A stretch of 55,565 bases of DNA from an uncultured Collinsella sp. (lineage in GTDB: Bacteria > Actinomycetota > Coriobacteriia > Coriobacteriales > Coriobacteriaceae): assembly GCA_900542275.1 (NCBI GenBank), contig UQMW01000010.1, forward strand, positions 1-55,565, given 5' to 3'. The notes under the pieces were generated by a model. It was not told where the DNA came from. It saw nothing but the letters and a program-made list of their open reading frames with translations, and made no database searches. The position numbers and the translations under genes were made by a program. This document shows positions 1-7,935 of this stretch, piece after piece (position 1 is the stretch's first letter; every line of letters begins with the position of its first letter).

Positions 1-570
1 ACGGCGACGAGCGGGCTTCTCAGCCTCGCGCGCAGCCTCGGCGGCCGCCTCGCGCGCCTTCTCGGCAACAAACGCCGCTGCCGAGGTATCGAGCTGCACC
101 GTTGCGTGCGTGCGGGTGGGCGCGGCGACCTCGCCGGCATGCATCACGATGACGCCGCAGGTGCTCGTCTTAACGAACTCGACCATCTTGGGGTCGGTGA
201 AGCCGGTCACGTCATTGACGATCGAGGCGCCGCAGCGCACGGCCGCCTTGGCAACCGCCACATGACGCGTGTCGATCGAGACGATGGCGCCCTCCTTGGC
301 CAGCGCGCGCACCACGGGCAGCACGCGGCGAGCCTCCTCGTCGGGGTTGACCGGGGTAAAGCCGGGACCCGTGGACTCGCCGCCCACGTCGATGATGTCG
401 GCGCCGGCGTCGAGCATCGCCAGGCCGTACTCGATGGCGGCATCCGGGTCGAAGTGTTCCCCGCCATCGCTAAACGAATCGGGCGTCACGTTGAGGACGC
501 CCATGATGCGCGGACGGTCAAAGCTGAGCTCGTACTTTCCGCACCGCCATGTCTTGCTGTCGTTCGCCAT
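1..570 (-). CDS. folP: dihydropteroate synthase, C-terminus cut by window edge
   Basis: Condenses 6-hydroxymethyl-7,8-dihydropterin diphosphate with p-aminobenzoate in folate synthesis; cytosolic TIM barrel. The first 190 residues are visible. Family motifs are in order: NVTPDSFSDGG (27-37), DVGGESTGPG (61-70), SIDT (98-101), NDVTG (119-123) and MH (143-144). The ATG at 570 is preceded by TTAGGAGGA with 5 nt spacing, so the start is firm. After the MH motif, where the family usually has a short loop, there is an Ala/Glu/Arg-rich, probably helical stretch (about 164-190) that runs off the window. This looks like a lineage-specific insertion. A TATAAT box lies about 75 nt upstream. The sirtuin gene just upstream reads the same way, 95 nt away. 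Confidence 0.93.
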   Translation of the reverse strand, partial: MANDSKTWRCGKYELSFDRPRIMGVLNVTPDSFSDGGEHFDPDAAIEYGLAMLDAGADIIDVGGESTGPGFTPVNPDEEARRVLPVVRALAKEGAIVSIDTRHVAVAKAAVRCGASIVNDVTGFTDPKMVEFVKTSTCGVIVMHAGEVAAPTRTHATVQLDTSAAAFVAEKAREAAAEAAREAEKPARRR

Positions 571-645
571 GAACATCCTCCTAAAATGCCCACGCCGCCG
601 AGCTTGGGGAGCTGGCGGCGGGGTCGCTTTGCACTCAGTCTTTCT

Positions 646-651
646 ATTATA
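646..651 (-). promoter_or_regulatory. candidate -10 box for folP
   Basis: A perfect TATAAT on the minus strand lies in the gap between the sirtuin stop and the folP start. No good -35 hexamer is visible at 16-18 nt, so the promoter is only partly supported. Confidence 0.45.
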
Positions 652-665
652 TCCGCGCGCGCGGG

Positions 666-1418
666 CTAGAACGCAAACGCGGCCGCGATGTCGCAAGAAA
701 TCAGCAGGTCGGCATTTGCATCCTGATCGGTGGGCGCCAAATTGCAAATGGCCAGCGTATCGCCAGTAAAGTAACGCGTGAGGCCCGCCGCCGGATACAC
801 TACGAGCGAGGTTCCGCCCACGACGAGGGCGTCGGCTGCGGCGATGGCAGCAACGGCGCCGGTAAGCACACGCTCATCGAGCGGCTCTTCGTAGAGGACC
901 ACATCGGGCTTGATGCGACCGCCGCACGTAGGGCACACGGGCATGCCCGCGGCATCCTCGTGCTCGCGCGCGCAAATCCATTCGGCGCTGTAGACCGCGC
1001 CGCACGTCTGGCAGATATTGCGGTGGACCGAGCCGTGCAGCTCAAACACGCGCCGTGAACCAGCCGCCTGATGCAAGCCATCGATGTTTTGCGTCACCAC
1101 GGCGTCGAGCTTGCCGGCGCGCTCCAGCTCGGCCAGCTTGGTGTGGCAGCAGTTGGGCTTAGCGTTAGGCGCGATCATCTTGGTGCGGTAAAAGTCGAAG
1201 AACTCCGCCGGATGCGTCTCGTAAAAGCTGTGCGAGAGCATGGTCTCGGGCGGATAGGCAAATTGTTGATGATACAGACCGTCCACGCTGCGGAAATCGG
1301 GAATGCCGCTTGCCGTGGAAACGCCCGCGCCGCCAAAGAAGACCACGTGGCTATGGGTTTCGAACAGCTCCGCCAGCGCGGCGGAGGCCTGTTTGGGGTC
1401 CGATATTGTCTGCGCCAT
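666..1418 (-). CDS. SIR2-family NAD-dependent protein deacylase (sirtuin)
   Basis: Removes acyl groups from lysines using NAD+, giving nicotinamide and O-acyl-ADP-ribose. The 250 residues fit a bacterial sirtuin. Visible features are the NAD-binding GGAGVSTASGIPDFR (29-43), the QNIDGLH motif (110-116), the catalytic His128 in ELHGS, and a complete zinc site with Cys136/Cys139 and Cys162/Cys165. The late GGTSL and NLAPT segments also match the fold. The ATG at 1418 has GGAGGACATATT directly upstream. Homologues act on acetyl-CoA synthetase; no acs or acetyltransferase partner is nearby, so the target is unknown. The next gene upstream, exonuclease III, is divergent. Confidence 0.93.
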   Translation of the reverse strand: MAQTISDPKQASAALAELFETHSHVVFFGGAGVSTASGIPDFRSVDGLYHQQFAYPPETMLSHSFYETHPAEFFDFYRTKMIAPNAKPNCCHTKLAELERAGKLDAVVTQNIDGLHQAAGSRRVFELHGSVHRNICQTCGAVYSAEWICAREHEDAAGMPVCPTCGGRIKPDVVLYEEPLDERVLTGAVAAIAAADALVVGGTSLVVYPAAGLTRYFTGDTLAICNLAPTDQDANADLLISCDIAAAFAF

Positions 1419-1532
1419 AATATGTCCTCCGTCCGTGTCTCCGGGATGGCGGCGTTCGCACTATCGCTCGCGGACTCCGCCCCGCTCTTGTTGCGCTAAT
1501 CTTAAGCCTGCCAACCCCGTCGAAAGGACACC

Positions 1533-2351
1533 ATGCCTCAGACTTACACTTTCGCCTCGTGGAACGTCAACGGCCTGCGCGCCGTGCTCAAAAAGGACCC
1601 GAGCTTTATCCAGATCGCACAGGAACTCGATGTCGATATCCTAGCGCTGCAGGAAACCAAGCTGCAGGAGGGCCAGGTCGATATCGACCTGGCCGGCTAT
1701 CACCAAACCTGGAGCTACGCCGAGCGCAAGGGCTACTCGGGCACCGCGGTCTTTAGCCGCCAGGAACCGCTGCGCGTGCTGCGCGCCGATGCACTGCTGC
1801 CCTACGCCGGCGAGGGTGGGGGCGCCGAGCTCGTCGCCCAAGCCGCAACCGAGGGCCGCGTCTGCGCGCTCGAGTTCGACAAGTTTTGGTTTGTGGACGT
1901 CTATACGCCCAACGCCCAAAATGAGCTCGCGCGCATCGACGTGCGCATGGCTTGGGACGATGCCTACCGCGGCTTTTTGAGCGCGCTTGAGCGCGAAACC
2001 GGCAAGCCCGTCGTAACCTGCGGCGACTTTAACGTGGCACACGAGGAGATCGACCTTAAGAACCCCAAGTCCAACCGCGGCAACGCAGGCTTTTCGGACG
2101 AGGAGCGTGGCAAGTTTACCGAGCTGCTCAACGCCGGTTTTACCGACACTTGGCGCGCAGCCAATCCGGACGTCGAGGGCGTCTACAGCTGGTGGAGCTA
2201 CCGCTTTAATGCCCGCAAGAACAACGCAGGCTGGCGCATCGACTACTTCCTGGTGAGCGACGCAATCGCCGGCAACGTACGCGACACCGGCATCCGCGGC
2301 GACATCTTCGGCAGCGACCACTGCCCCGTCACCCTCACCCTAGAGCTCTAG
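1533..2351 (+). CDS. xth: exodeoxyribonuclease III (AP endonuclease)
   Basis: Cuts DNA 5' of abasic sites and degrades duplex DNA 3' to 5' in base excision repair. It is 272 residues, the normal length for the exonuclease-endonuclease-phosphatase fold. Metal and catalytic residues are visible: Asn11 in SWNVNG, Glu41 in LQETK, Asp165 and Asn167 in GDFNVAH, and the closing SDHCPV with Asp262 and His263. The ATG at 1533 follows AAAGGACACC. It is divergent from the sirtuin gene and followed by a strong intrinsic terminator at about 2492-2521. Close relatives carry the names xth or exoA; the split between them cannot be made from motifs alone. Confidence 0.95.
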   Translation: MPQTYTFASWNVNGLRAVLKKDPSFIQIAQELDVDILALQETKLQEGQVDIDLAGYHQTWSYAERKGYSGTAVFSRQEPLRVLRADALLPYAGEGGGAELVAQAATEGRVCALEFDKFWFVDVYTPNAQNELARIDVRMAWDDAYRGFLSALERETGKPVVTCGDFNVAHEEIDLKNPKSNRGNAGFSDEERGKFTELLNAGFTDTWRAANPDVEGVYSWWSYRFNARKNNAGWRIDYFLVSDAIAGNVRDTGIRGDIFGSDHCPVTLTLEL

Positions 2352-2435
2352 CCCCAACTGATTCCCTGGAGACGGAGGAAAAGGGATCATTTTCATCTCG
2401 CGAGGGCATCCACGCGGCCCGCTTACCACGAAACT

Positions 2436-2573
2436 GGCCCATCTACTACGTTTAAGCCACTACCCTCAACCATAGCGAACAACGCAAAAAGAAAACCGCA
2501 GGTAGAAAGCCTGCGGTTTTTCATAAAACGCGGTCATGGTCGGGGGTATCAGGCTAAACGTAGTAGATGGGCC
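2436..2573. repeat. 19-bp perfect inverted repeat pair surrounding a terminator
   Basis: GGCCCATCTACTACGTTTA at 2436-2454 recurs inverted at 2555-2573. Imperfect matching continues outwards into the CACGAAA/TTTCGTA and CCCGC/GCGGG segments (roughly 2417-2460 against 2550-2592). The terminator hairpin lies in the middle. Confidence 0.8.
2492..2521 (+). terminator. intrinsic terminator of exonuclease III gene
   Basis: AAAACCGCAGG, then a 7-nt loop, then CCTGCGGTTTTT. The A-tract on the left and T-tract on the right let it work for both converging genes. Confidence 0.88.
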
Positions 2574-2685
2574 GATTTCGTAGCGGGCGGGTTCAGTTGA
2601 CTCCCCGAGGACGTCTGGGGACGGAAGATAACGGATCAGCTTGGCTCTTGAGGGCCACGATGCCCGTCATATCAACCTGCCATTT

Positions 2686-2839
2686 CAAAACTATGCCGGT
2701 TTACGGGGCTAAATCGCAAACCCCCAACCATACGCAATTCCGAAATAATAAAACCGCAGGCAAACGGCTTACTCCATTTCGAAAAAAGCCGGTATGGTCT
2801 GTCTGTGCCAATCTAGCCCCGTAAACCGGCATAGTTTTG
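2686..2839. repeat. 154-bp element with perfect 26-bp terminal inverted repeats
   Basis: The 26 bases at 2686-2711 (CAAAACTATGCCGG...GGGGCTA) are exactly the reverse complement of 2814-2839. The interior holds further short complementary pieces (AACCATAC against GTATGGT; AAACGGCTT against AAGCCG). It has no coding potential and lies just past the 3' end of the ECF S-component gene. It could fold as one long hairpin or be a small non-autonomous mobile element. Confidence 0.8.
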
Positions 2840-2885
2840 ATACAACACCAAGACAGTATTGGTTCTTGCCTCGGCGCAACCACCA

Positions 2886-3599
2886 CTACAGCCCGTACTT
2901 CACGACGACGCGGTTGATGCGGCGACACCAGGGCTTGTACAGAGCGGCCAAAAACACGCAGGTCGCGAGTCCGTGCGTGATATCGAACGGTACGGCGGTG
3001 GCAAGACGCGCTATGGCGCCTGCCCAGGTGAGCGGCTGCACAAAACCGATGATGTCATACGCGTTGATTACGACACCATACAGCAAGCCCGAGGCAAAGC
3101 CATACGCCAACAGCGCCGGCATTCGCACGGTTCCATCGGCGCGGTCAAACGCGCCCGCATGCGCCAGCGCGCCACCGATATAGCCCACCAGACCCCAGGC
3201 ATACATCTGCCACGGCGTCCACATGCCCTGCCCAAAAAAGAAATTGCTGGTCAGCGCTGCCAACGCGCCGACCATAAAACCATTGCGACGGCCAAGTGTC
3301 GCACCCGCGATAATGGCGATAGCGCTCACGGGCTTAAAATCGGGAATGGGTCCAAACAGGATGCGTCCCGCCGCGGCCAGCGCCGCCAGCACTAGCGTGG
3401 GCATGATCTGGCGCAGGCCTGGACGTGATGTCTCATAGCCCGCAAAGAACAGTGCGAGCACGAGCGCCACTACAACCAGCATGGCAAGCGCCGCCTGCTC
3501 AATGCCCGCCAACAACGCCGCAGTCATCACTGCCGGCACCGCCAACAACAGCGGAATCTCCATTTTTGTGAGTAGGCGCGAGGCGCGATGATCCGTCAT
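2886..3599 (-). CDS. ECF transporter S component, substrate unknown
   Basis: Membrane-embedded substrate-capture subunit of an energy-coupling-factor importer; these bind vitamins, cobalamin precursors or metals. From the chosen ATG at 3599 it has 237 residues with about six hydrophobic segments. It carries S-component features such as FGPIPDFKPVSAIAIIAG and the GRRNGFMVGALAALTSNFFFG loop, close to the family found beside BL0693-type ATPases. An earlier in-frame start at 3632 would overlap the ATPase gene by 29 nt. The ATG at 3599 sits 4 nt past the ATPase stop and is preferred. It is the last gene of the operon ecfT-ecfA-S. Cobalamin or another vitamin is possible; nothing in the window fixes the ligand. 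Confidence 0.85.
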   Translation of the reverse strand: MTDHRASRLLTKMEIPLLLAVPAVMTAALLAGIEQAALAMLVVVALVLALFFAGYETSRPGLRQIMPTLVLAALAAAGRILFGPIPDFKPVSAIAIIAGATLGRRNGFMVGALAALTSNFFFGQGMWTPWQMYAWGLVGYIGGALAHAGAFDRADGTVRMPALLAYGFASGLLYGVVINAYDIIGFVQPLTWAGAIARLATAVPFDITHGLATCVFLAALYKPWCRRINRVVVKYGL

Positions 3600-3603
3600 C
3601 CCA

Positions 3604-5247
3604 TCACGCCCTGTAAAACACGTTGTCGGCAAAGAAATCCGCCGGAGGCTCCATGCAGGCGATCTCGCCGTCGAACATCATGGCGACGTCGTCGGACACC
3701 TGCTCGGCAAAGTCTAAGTCGTGCGTGGCCATGATGACGGTACCGCCGGCATTTGCATGGTCACGCAGGGCGCGAGCGATGATGCGGCGGCTGGCCAAGT
3801 CCAAACCCTTGGTGGGCTCATCAAGCAGTAGCAGCTCCGGACCAATCAACAGCAGCTTTGCCAACGCAAGCAGCTGGCGCTGACCGCCCGAAAGATCGTA
3901 CGGGTGACGCGCCTCCAAGCCCGCCAGGCCCAGGCGCGCTGTCTGCTCCCGTGCTGCGGCCTCGTTGTATCCGCAGGCCGAAGCCCATTCCATCAGCTCG
4001 TCGCGCACCGTTTCGGCGACCAGCAATGCCTTGGGATTCTGTGGCAGCAGCGCAGCCGAGGCCGCCCCGCGCACCATGCGGCCACGCTGCAGCTTAGCCG
4101 TCTTGGCCAGCACCGAGAGCATCGTCGACTTGCCGCAGCCGTTTCCGCCCACGACCGCATGCACCGCGCCGGCTGAAAACGTCACATCGAGCCCGCGCAG
4201 CACCCAGCCGCCAACGCGATCGTAGCGAAACCAGCCTTCCGACAGGGTGGTAGCCGACCCGTCGTGCATTTTTTGGAGTATTCTGCTTCCATCCGTACTC
4301 GGGAAGGCTTCCGAGCCGTTCTCGAGCGACGTTTGTGCCACAAATTCGGACGATTTGTCCAATTCCAAACTTTTTTTCGCGCTCGATACGTCCCCGGGCG
4401 GCTCCAGAGAGCCCAAATTGTCCTCACGCCTGCTGAATACTCCGTTTTTTGCACATCGGATGGTACCCCACCCCAACATGTCATCGGAAAACAGCGATTC
4501 TCGGCGTCCCAAAGAAGCCATATCCGCCACTTCGCGCACGCGACCGCCCTCAATCCGGTACGCACGCGTCGCATACTCGAGCATCGGCCGCGGTTGATGC
4601 GTAGCCACAACAACCGTGCGGCCCAGCTCACGGTTCACGCGAAACAGCGCGTGCAGAAAATTCTTCTCGGCAACGGGATCGAGCTGAGACGTGGGCTCGT
4701 CGAGCAGCAGCACACGCGGGCGCAGCGCCAGGACGGCAGCAAGCGACAGCAGCTGCTTGCGGCCACCCGAAAGCGTATCGGTATCGCGATGAAGCCAGTC
4801 CTCCAGCCCGAAGAAATAGCTGGTCTCGGCAACACGGCGGCGCATCTCGTCGCGCGACACACCCAGATTCTCTAGGCCAAACGCCATCTCGTGCCACACG
4901 GTCTCGCACACAATCTGGTTCTCGGGATCCTGGAACACGTAGCCTACGCGCTCCGCAGACGCGCGCACGTCCATGTCGGCAACGTTCTCGCCCAGCACGC
5001 GCGCATCGCCAGTGCGCTCGCCCGCCGGAGCGATCTCGGGCTTGAGCAGCGACAGCAGCGTCGACTTACCCGATCCGGTACCGCCGACAAGCAGCGCAAA
5101 TGCACCTTGGGGAACAGACCAGTCGAGCCTCTCGAGCACCGCAGCATCAGCCCCGGGGTAGGTAAAGCTCAGGCCCCGTACCTCAATCGCCGGCATATCC
5201 GGGCCGCACGCCGCGCCCAACACCGGGTCCCTATCCAACCGAGCCAT
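3604..5247 (-). CDS. ECF transporter fused double ATPase
   Basis: Energises the ECF importer; both ATPases are in one 547-residue chain. Domain 1 has Walker A GGTGSGKST (55-63), Q-loop FQDPEN (105-110), signature LSGGRKQ (159-165) and Walker B VLLLDEP. Domain 2 has GGNGCGKST (367-375), LSGGQRQ and LLLLDEP. The start ATG overlaps the ecfT stop by one base. The linker between domains (about 255-335) is unusual. Residues 265-328 correspond to a stretch with terminal inverted repeats (4264-4454), Ser/Glu-rich, with codon use unlike the flanks. It resembles a small mobile element that kept the frame open. The flanking ATPase domains appear complete, so the protein should still work. Confidence 0.92.
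   Translation of the reverse strand: MARLDRDPVLGAACGPDMPAIEVRGLSFTYPGADAAVLERLDWSVPQGAFALLVGGTGSGKSTLLSLLKPEIAPAGERTGDARVLGENVADMDVRASAERVGYVFQDPENQIVCETVWHEMAFGLENLGVSRDEMRRRVAETSYFFGLEDWLHRDTDTLSGGRKQLLSLAAVLALRPRVLLLDEPTSQLDPVAEKNFLHALFRVNRELGRTVVVATHQPRPMLEYATRAYRIEGGRVREVADMASLGRRESLFSDDMLGWGTIRCAKNGVFSRREDNLGSLEPPGDVSSAKKSLELDKSSEFVAQTSLENGSEAFPSTDGSRILQKMHDGSATTLSEGWFRYDRVGGWVLRGLDVTFSAGAVHAVVGGNGCGKSTMLSVLAKTAKLQRGRMVRGAASAALLPQNPKALLVAETVRDELMEWASACGYNEAAAREQTARLGLAGLEARHPYDLSGGQRQLLALAKLLLIGPELLLLDEPTKGLDLASRRIIARALRDHANAGGTVIMATHDLDFAEQVSDDVAMMFDGEIACMEPPADFFADNVFYRA
4264..4454. mobile_element. about 190-bp element with terminal inverted repeats, read in frame inside the ECF ATPase gene
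   Basis: The left end on the plus strand begins GTGCATTTTTTGGAGTATTC. The right end on the minus strand begins GTGCAAAAAACGGAGTATTC. The two 23-bp ends match at 16 positions, with GTGCA and GGAGTATTC identical and an A/T run between them exchanged. The interior is more AT-rich than the gene and contains smaller symmetric words (TCCGTACTCGGGAAGG near CTTCCGAG). It encodes residues 265-328 of the ATPase, exactly the inter-domain linker, where insertion would be tolerated. No transposase lies within it. Mobility is inferred from structure only. Confidence 0.6.
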
Positions 5248-6236
5248 CAGCCGAACCTCTTCTCATCGATCGCATGCAACACGCAGGGCAGCACCATCCA
5301 GGCAGCGTACACGACATAGCCCAGCCACGGCGCCGGCACCGAGAGCTGCGGATAAAACGAATACTGCGTCGTCGCGGTCCACGCCACCGCCACCGCGGCG
5401 GCACCAAACACTGCAAGTCCAACCAGTGCGGCAACGTCGCCGCGCCCCAGCCGATACCGCGCATACGTCGTACGGCGCGACGCAGCACCCCACCCGCGCG
5501 AGCGCATGGCATCCGCGCGCTCAAGTGAATCTTCCATGCCCCAGCCCATCAGCACGCTCGACGCCCGCAGGCGCGATCGCACGGGATCGGTAGGCGCACG
5601 CCCCGGCATATCGATCGCGTCCTGCACCGCCAGCACCGTACGGCCGCGGCGCAAAAACTGCGGGATAAGCCGCATGCACATCGAGATCATGAGCGCGATC
5701 ACCGGCGCGGCGTTGCCCAAAAGCGCAAGAACCTTGTCGTATTCGAGCATCGACGCCGCGGCCTCAAACCACAGCACGCTCGCCACAAACAGCCCGCCCA
5801 TGCACAGACCGTATACCATGCTCTCCAAATACACCGCACGCATGCCAATACGGAAAAGCTCGGTCGAGCCCGATGCACTAAACAGCGGATTGAGCACCGC
5901 GATGATCAAAATCACCGGCAGCTGCCAGCGAAGCGCCCCCAACGTGCGCGCGACGCCGCGCGTCGCAAGCCCGTACGCCAGCCCGCCCGCAAGCGACAGC
6001 GCAATCAGCACCGGTTGCATCGAGAACATGGTGAGTCCCAGCGTCAGCACCATGTAGAGCGCCGGCACCGCCGGATGCGACATCGAAAATGCCGCGACGG
6101 GTTCGTTACCCGATTCCTCTCGCATGATATCCACGGACACCTCCCATCCCCTCGCGCAAAACGCCAACGCCGCAGCGCCGCCGCCATGCACAACCAGCGC
6201 AAACACCACGCCGATGGCAGCGACATCGGCCGTCAC
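5247..6236 (-). CDS. ECF transporter transmembrane coupling subunit (EcfT/CbiQ family)
   Basis: Membrane scaffold that links the S component to the ATPases. Up to 329 residues, with hydrophobic segments around 60-90, 105-125, 140-165 and 290-320. A cytoplasmic coupling region contains the CMRLIPQFLRRGRTVL helix and an Ala-Asp-Ala-Met-Arg-Ser-Arg-Gly-Trp segment matching the EcfT ARG-type signature. The N-terminus is uncertain. The open frame starts at 6236, but the ATG at 6125 (after GGGAGGTG) gives a protein more like the family. It is the first gene of the operon, overlapping ecfA by one base. It is divergent from glmU, 96 nt away. Confidence 0.88.
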   Translation of the reverse strand: MTADVAAIGVVFALVVHGGGAAALAFCARGWEVSVDIMREESGNEPVAAFSMSHPAVPALYMVLTLGLTMFSMQPVLIALSLAGGLAYGLATRGVARTLGALRWQLPVILIIAVLNPLFSASGSTELFRIGMRAVYLESMVYGLCMGGLFVASVLWFEAAASMLEYDKVLALLGNAAPVIALMISMCMRLIPQFLRRGRTVLAVQDAIDMPGRAPTDPVRSRLRASSVLMGWGMEDSLERADAMRSRGWGAASRRTTYARYRLGRGDVAALVGLAVFGAAAVAVAWTATTQYSFYPQLSVPAPWLGYVVYAAWMVLPCVLHAIDEKRFG

Positions 6237-6332
6237 GCGTCAAACGTTACGCGCTCATCATATGCCTGCGGTATCATATTGCGCCGTGTATCGTTTCCAA
6301 ACACACGTCTCTATAACGTAACAGGAGATCAC

Positions 6333-7745
6333 ATGGACGCAACCGCAATTATCCTCGCTGCCGGCGAGGGCACCCGCATGAAGTCGAACCACTGCAAGGT
6401 TTCGCACAAGATCCTGGGTAAGCCCATGGTCCAGTGGATCGTCGACGCCACCATCAAGGCCGGCTGCAACCGCGTCGTAGTCGTCATCGGCAGCCACGCC
6501 GACGAGATGCGCGCCCTCATCGACGGCGCCTACGCCACCAGCACCACCAAGGTCGAGTGCGTCGAGCAGACCGAGCGCCTGGGCACCGGCCACGCCGTGA
6601 AAGTCGCGCTCGAGGCCTGCGGCATCACGCAAGGCCCGGTCGTCGTGCTCAACGGCGACCTGCCGCTCATCACTGCCGACACCGTCGCCAAGTTCGCGCA
6701 GACCGTCGCCACCGGCGAGCTCGCCTGCACCGTCATGACCATGACCCCGCCCGACCCCTTCGGCTACGGCCGCATCAAGCTGGGCGCCGACGGCCAGATC
6801 GAGCGCATCATCGAGCAGAAGGACTGCACGCCCGAGCAGGCCGCCACGCTGCTCGAGTGCAACGCCGGCTGCTACGCCTTCGACGGCGCGCAGCTCGCCG
6901 CCCACATCGACGAGATCGGCAACGACAACGCGCAGTCCGAGTACTACCTGCCCGACATGCTCGAGATCCTCAAAGGCCACGGCCAGGCAGTCTCCATCTT
7001 CCACTGCGATGACTACCGCGACGGCCTGGGCGTCAACAGCCGCATCCAGCTCGCGCAGCTCACCGCCATCGCGCGCGACCGCATCAACGAGCACTGGATG
7101 GCCGAAGGCGTCACCTTCATCGATCCCACGCAGGCCTGGATTGGCCCCGACGCCACCATTGGCCGCGATACCGTCGTGTGGCCGCAGACGCACCTGATCG
7201 GCCACGTCACCGTGGGCGATGAGTGCCAGCTCGGCCCCAACAGCCGTCTCACCGACACCACCGTCGGCAGCGGCTGCACCATCGATGAGACCATCGCCAT
7301 CGAGGCCGTCATCGAGAACGGCGTCGACTGCGGCCCGCGCGCCTACCTGCGCCCGGGTACCCACATGCTCGACGGTTCCAAGGCCGGCACGCACGTGGAG
7401 ATCAAGAAGTCCACGATCGGCGAGGGCTCCAAGGTGCCGCACCTGTCCTACATCGGCGATACCACCATGGGCCCCGGCGTCAACGTGGGTGCGGGCTCCA
7501 TCACCTGCAACTACGACGGCGTGCACAAGCACAAGACCGTCATCGGCAAGGATGCCTTCATCGGCTCCGATACCATGATGGTCGCGCCCGCCCAGATCGG
7601 CGACGGCGCGCTCGTTGCCGCCGGCTCCGTCATCACCGAGCCGGTCCCGGCAGACGCACTCGGTCTGGGCCGCGCCCGTCAGGTAAATATTGAGGGCTGG
7701 GCCGCCGATTACCGCCGCCGCCTGCACGAGGACGACGAGGTATAA
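6333..7745 (+). CDS. glmU: bifunctional UDP-N-acetylglucosamine pyrophosphorylase / glucosamine-1-phosphate acetyltransferase
   Basis: Makes UDP-GlcNAc for peptidoglycan: the C-terminal half acetylates glucosamine-1-phosphate, the N-terminal half adds UMP. It has 470 residues. The nucleotidyltransferase signature LAAGEGTRMKS is at 8-18, and NGDLPL and the GYGRI loop follow. The second half is a left-handed beta helix of repeated hexapeptides ending with NVGAGSITCNYDG and the KHKTVIG segment of the acetyl-transfer site. An upstream extension of the frame to 6015 is rejected because ATG 6333 has ACAGGAGATCAC directly before it. It heads the group glmU, prs, pth, the same order as gcaD-prs-spoVC in Bacillus. 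Confidence 0.96.
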   Translation: MDATAIILAAGEGTRMKSNHCKVSHKILGKPMVQWIVDATIKAGCNRVVVVIGSHADEMRALIDGAYATSTTKVECVEQTERLGTGHAVKVALEACGITQGPVVVLNGDLPLITADTVAKFAQTVATGELACTVMTMTPPDPFGYGRIKLGADGQIERIIEQKDCTPEQAATLLECNAGCYAFDGAQLAAHIDEIGNDNAQSEYYLPDMLEILKGHGQAVSIFHCDDYRDGLGVNSRIQLAQLTAIARDRINEHWMAEGVTFIDPTQAWIGPDATIGRDTVVWPQTHLIGHVTVGDECQLGPNSRLTDTTVGSGCTIDETIAIEAVIENGVDCGPRAYLRPGTHMLDGSKAGTHVEIKKSTIGEGSKVPHLSYIGDTTMGPGVNVGAGSITCNYDGVHKHKTVIGKDAFIGSDTMMVAPAQIGDGALVAAGSVITEPVPADALGLGRARQVNIEGWAADYRRRLHEDDEV

Positions 7746-7760
7746 CGTTTTACCAAGCGC

Positions 7761-7794
7761 AAAAGGAGCTGTTCCATGGGGACGGCTCCTTTTT
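7761..7794 (+). terminator. intrinsic terminator after glmU
   Basis: AAAAGGAGC, a 14-nt loop, then GGCTCCTTTTT. Confidence 0.8.
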
Positions 7795-7884
7795 CTATGC
7801 TGACCTGCGCGGCCGGAGAGTGGTCGGTTCGTGTCCGTTGACGGTAAAGACGTTATCAAGACCCGATAAGCCCCGCCGCGCGGT

Positions 7885-7890
7885 TACAAT
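7885..7890 (+). promoter_or_regulatory. candidate -10 box for prs
   Basis: TACAAT lies 46 nt before the prs start, after the glmU terminator, so prs likely has its own promoter. No clear -35 hexamer is visible. Confidence 0.35.
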
Positions 7891-7935
7891 GCAACAAGGC
7901 ATCTATATGGCATTCGATATTAAAGGAGAAGGGTA

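Larger units (their letters stand above)
2352..2885. other. gene-free convergent intergenic region packed with inverted repeats
   Basis: No convincing gene is seen in these 534 bases between the convergent exonuclease and ECF S-component genes. The content is nested symmetry: a 19-bp inverted repeat (2436-2454 with 2555-2573) around an intrinsic terminator, and a separate element with perfect 26-bp inverted ends (2686-2711 with 2814-2839). Short open frames here run through the repeats and have no plausible ribosome-binding site. Confidence 0.7.

Noticed and set aside
2567..2824. 85-codon open frame between the exonuclease and ECF genes
   Set aside because: Runs through inverted repeats, lacks a ribosome-binding site and resembles no family.
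6258..7859. 533-codon open frame opposite glmU
   Set aside because: It is the antisense shadow of GC-rich glmU codons; repetitive Gly/Val/Asp/Ala composition and no ribosome-binding site.
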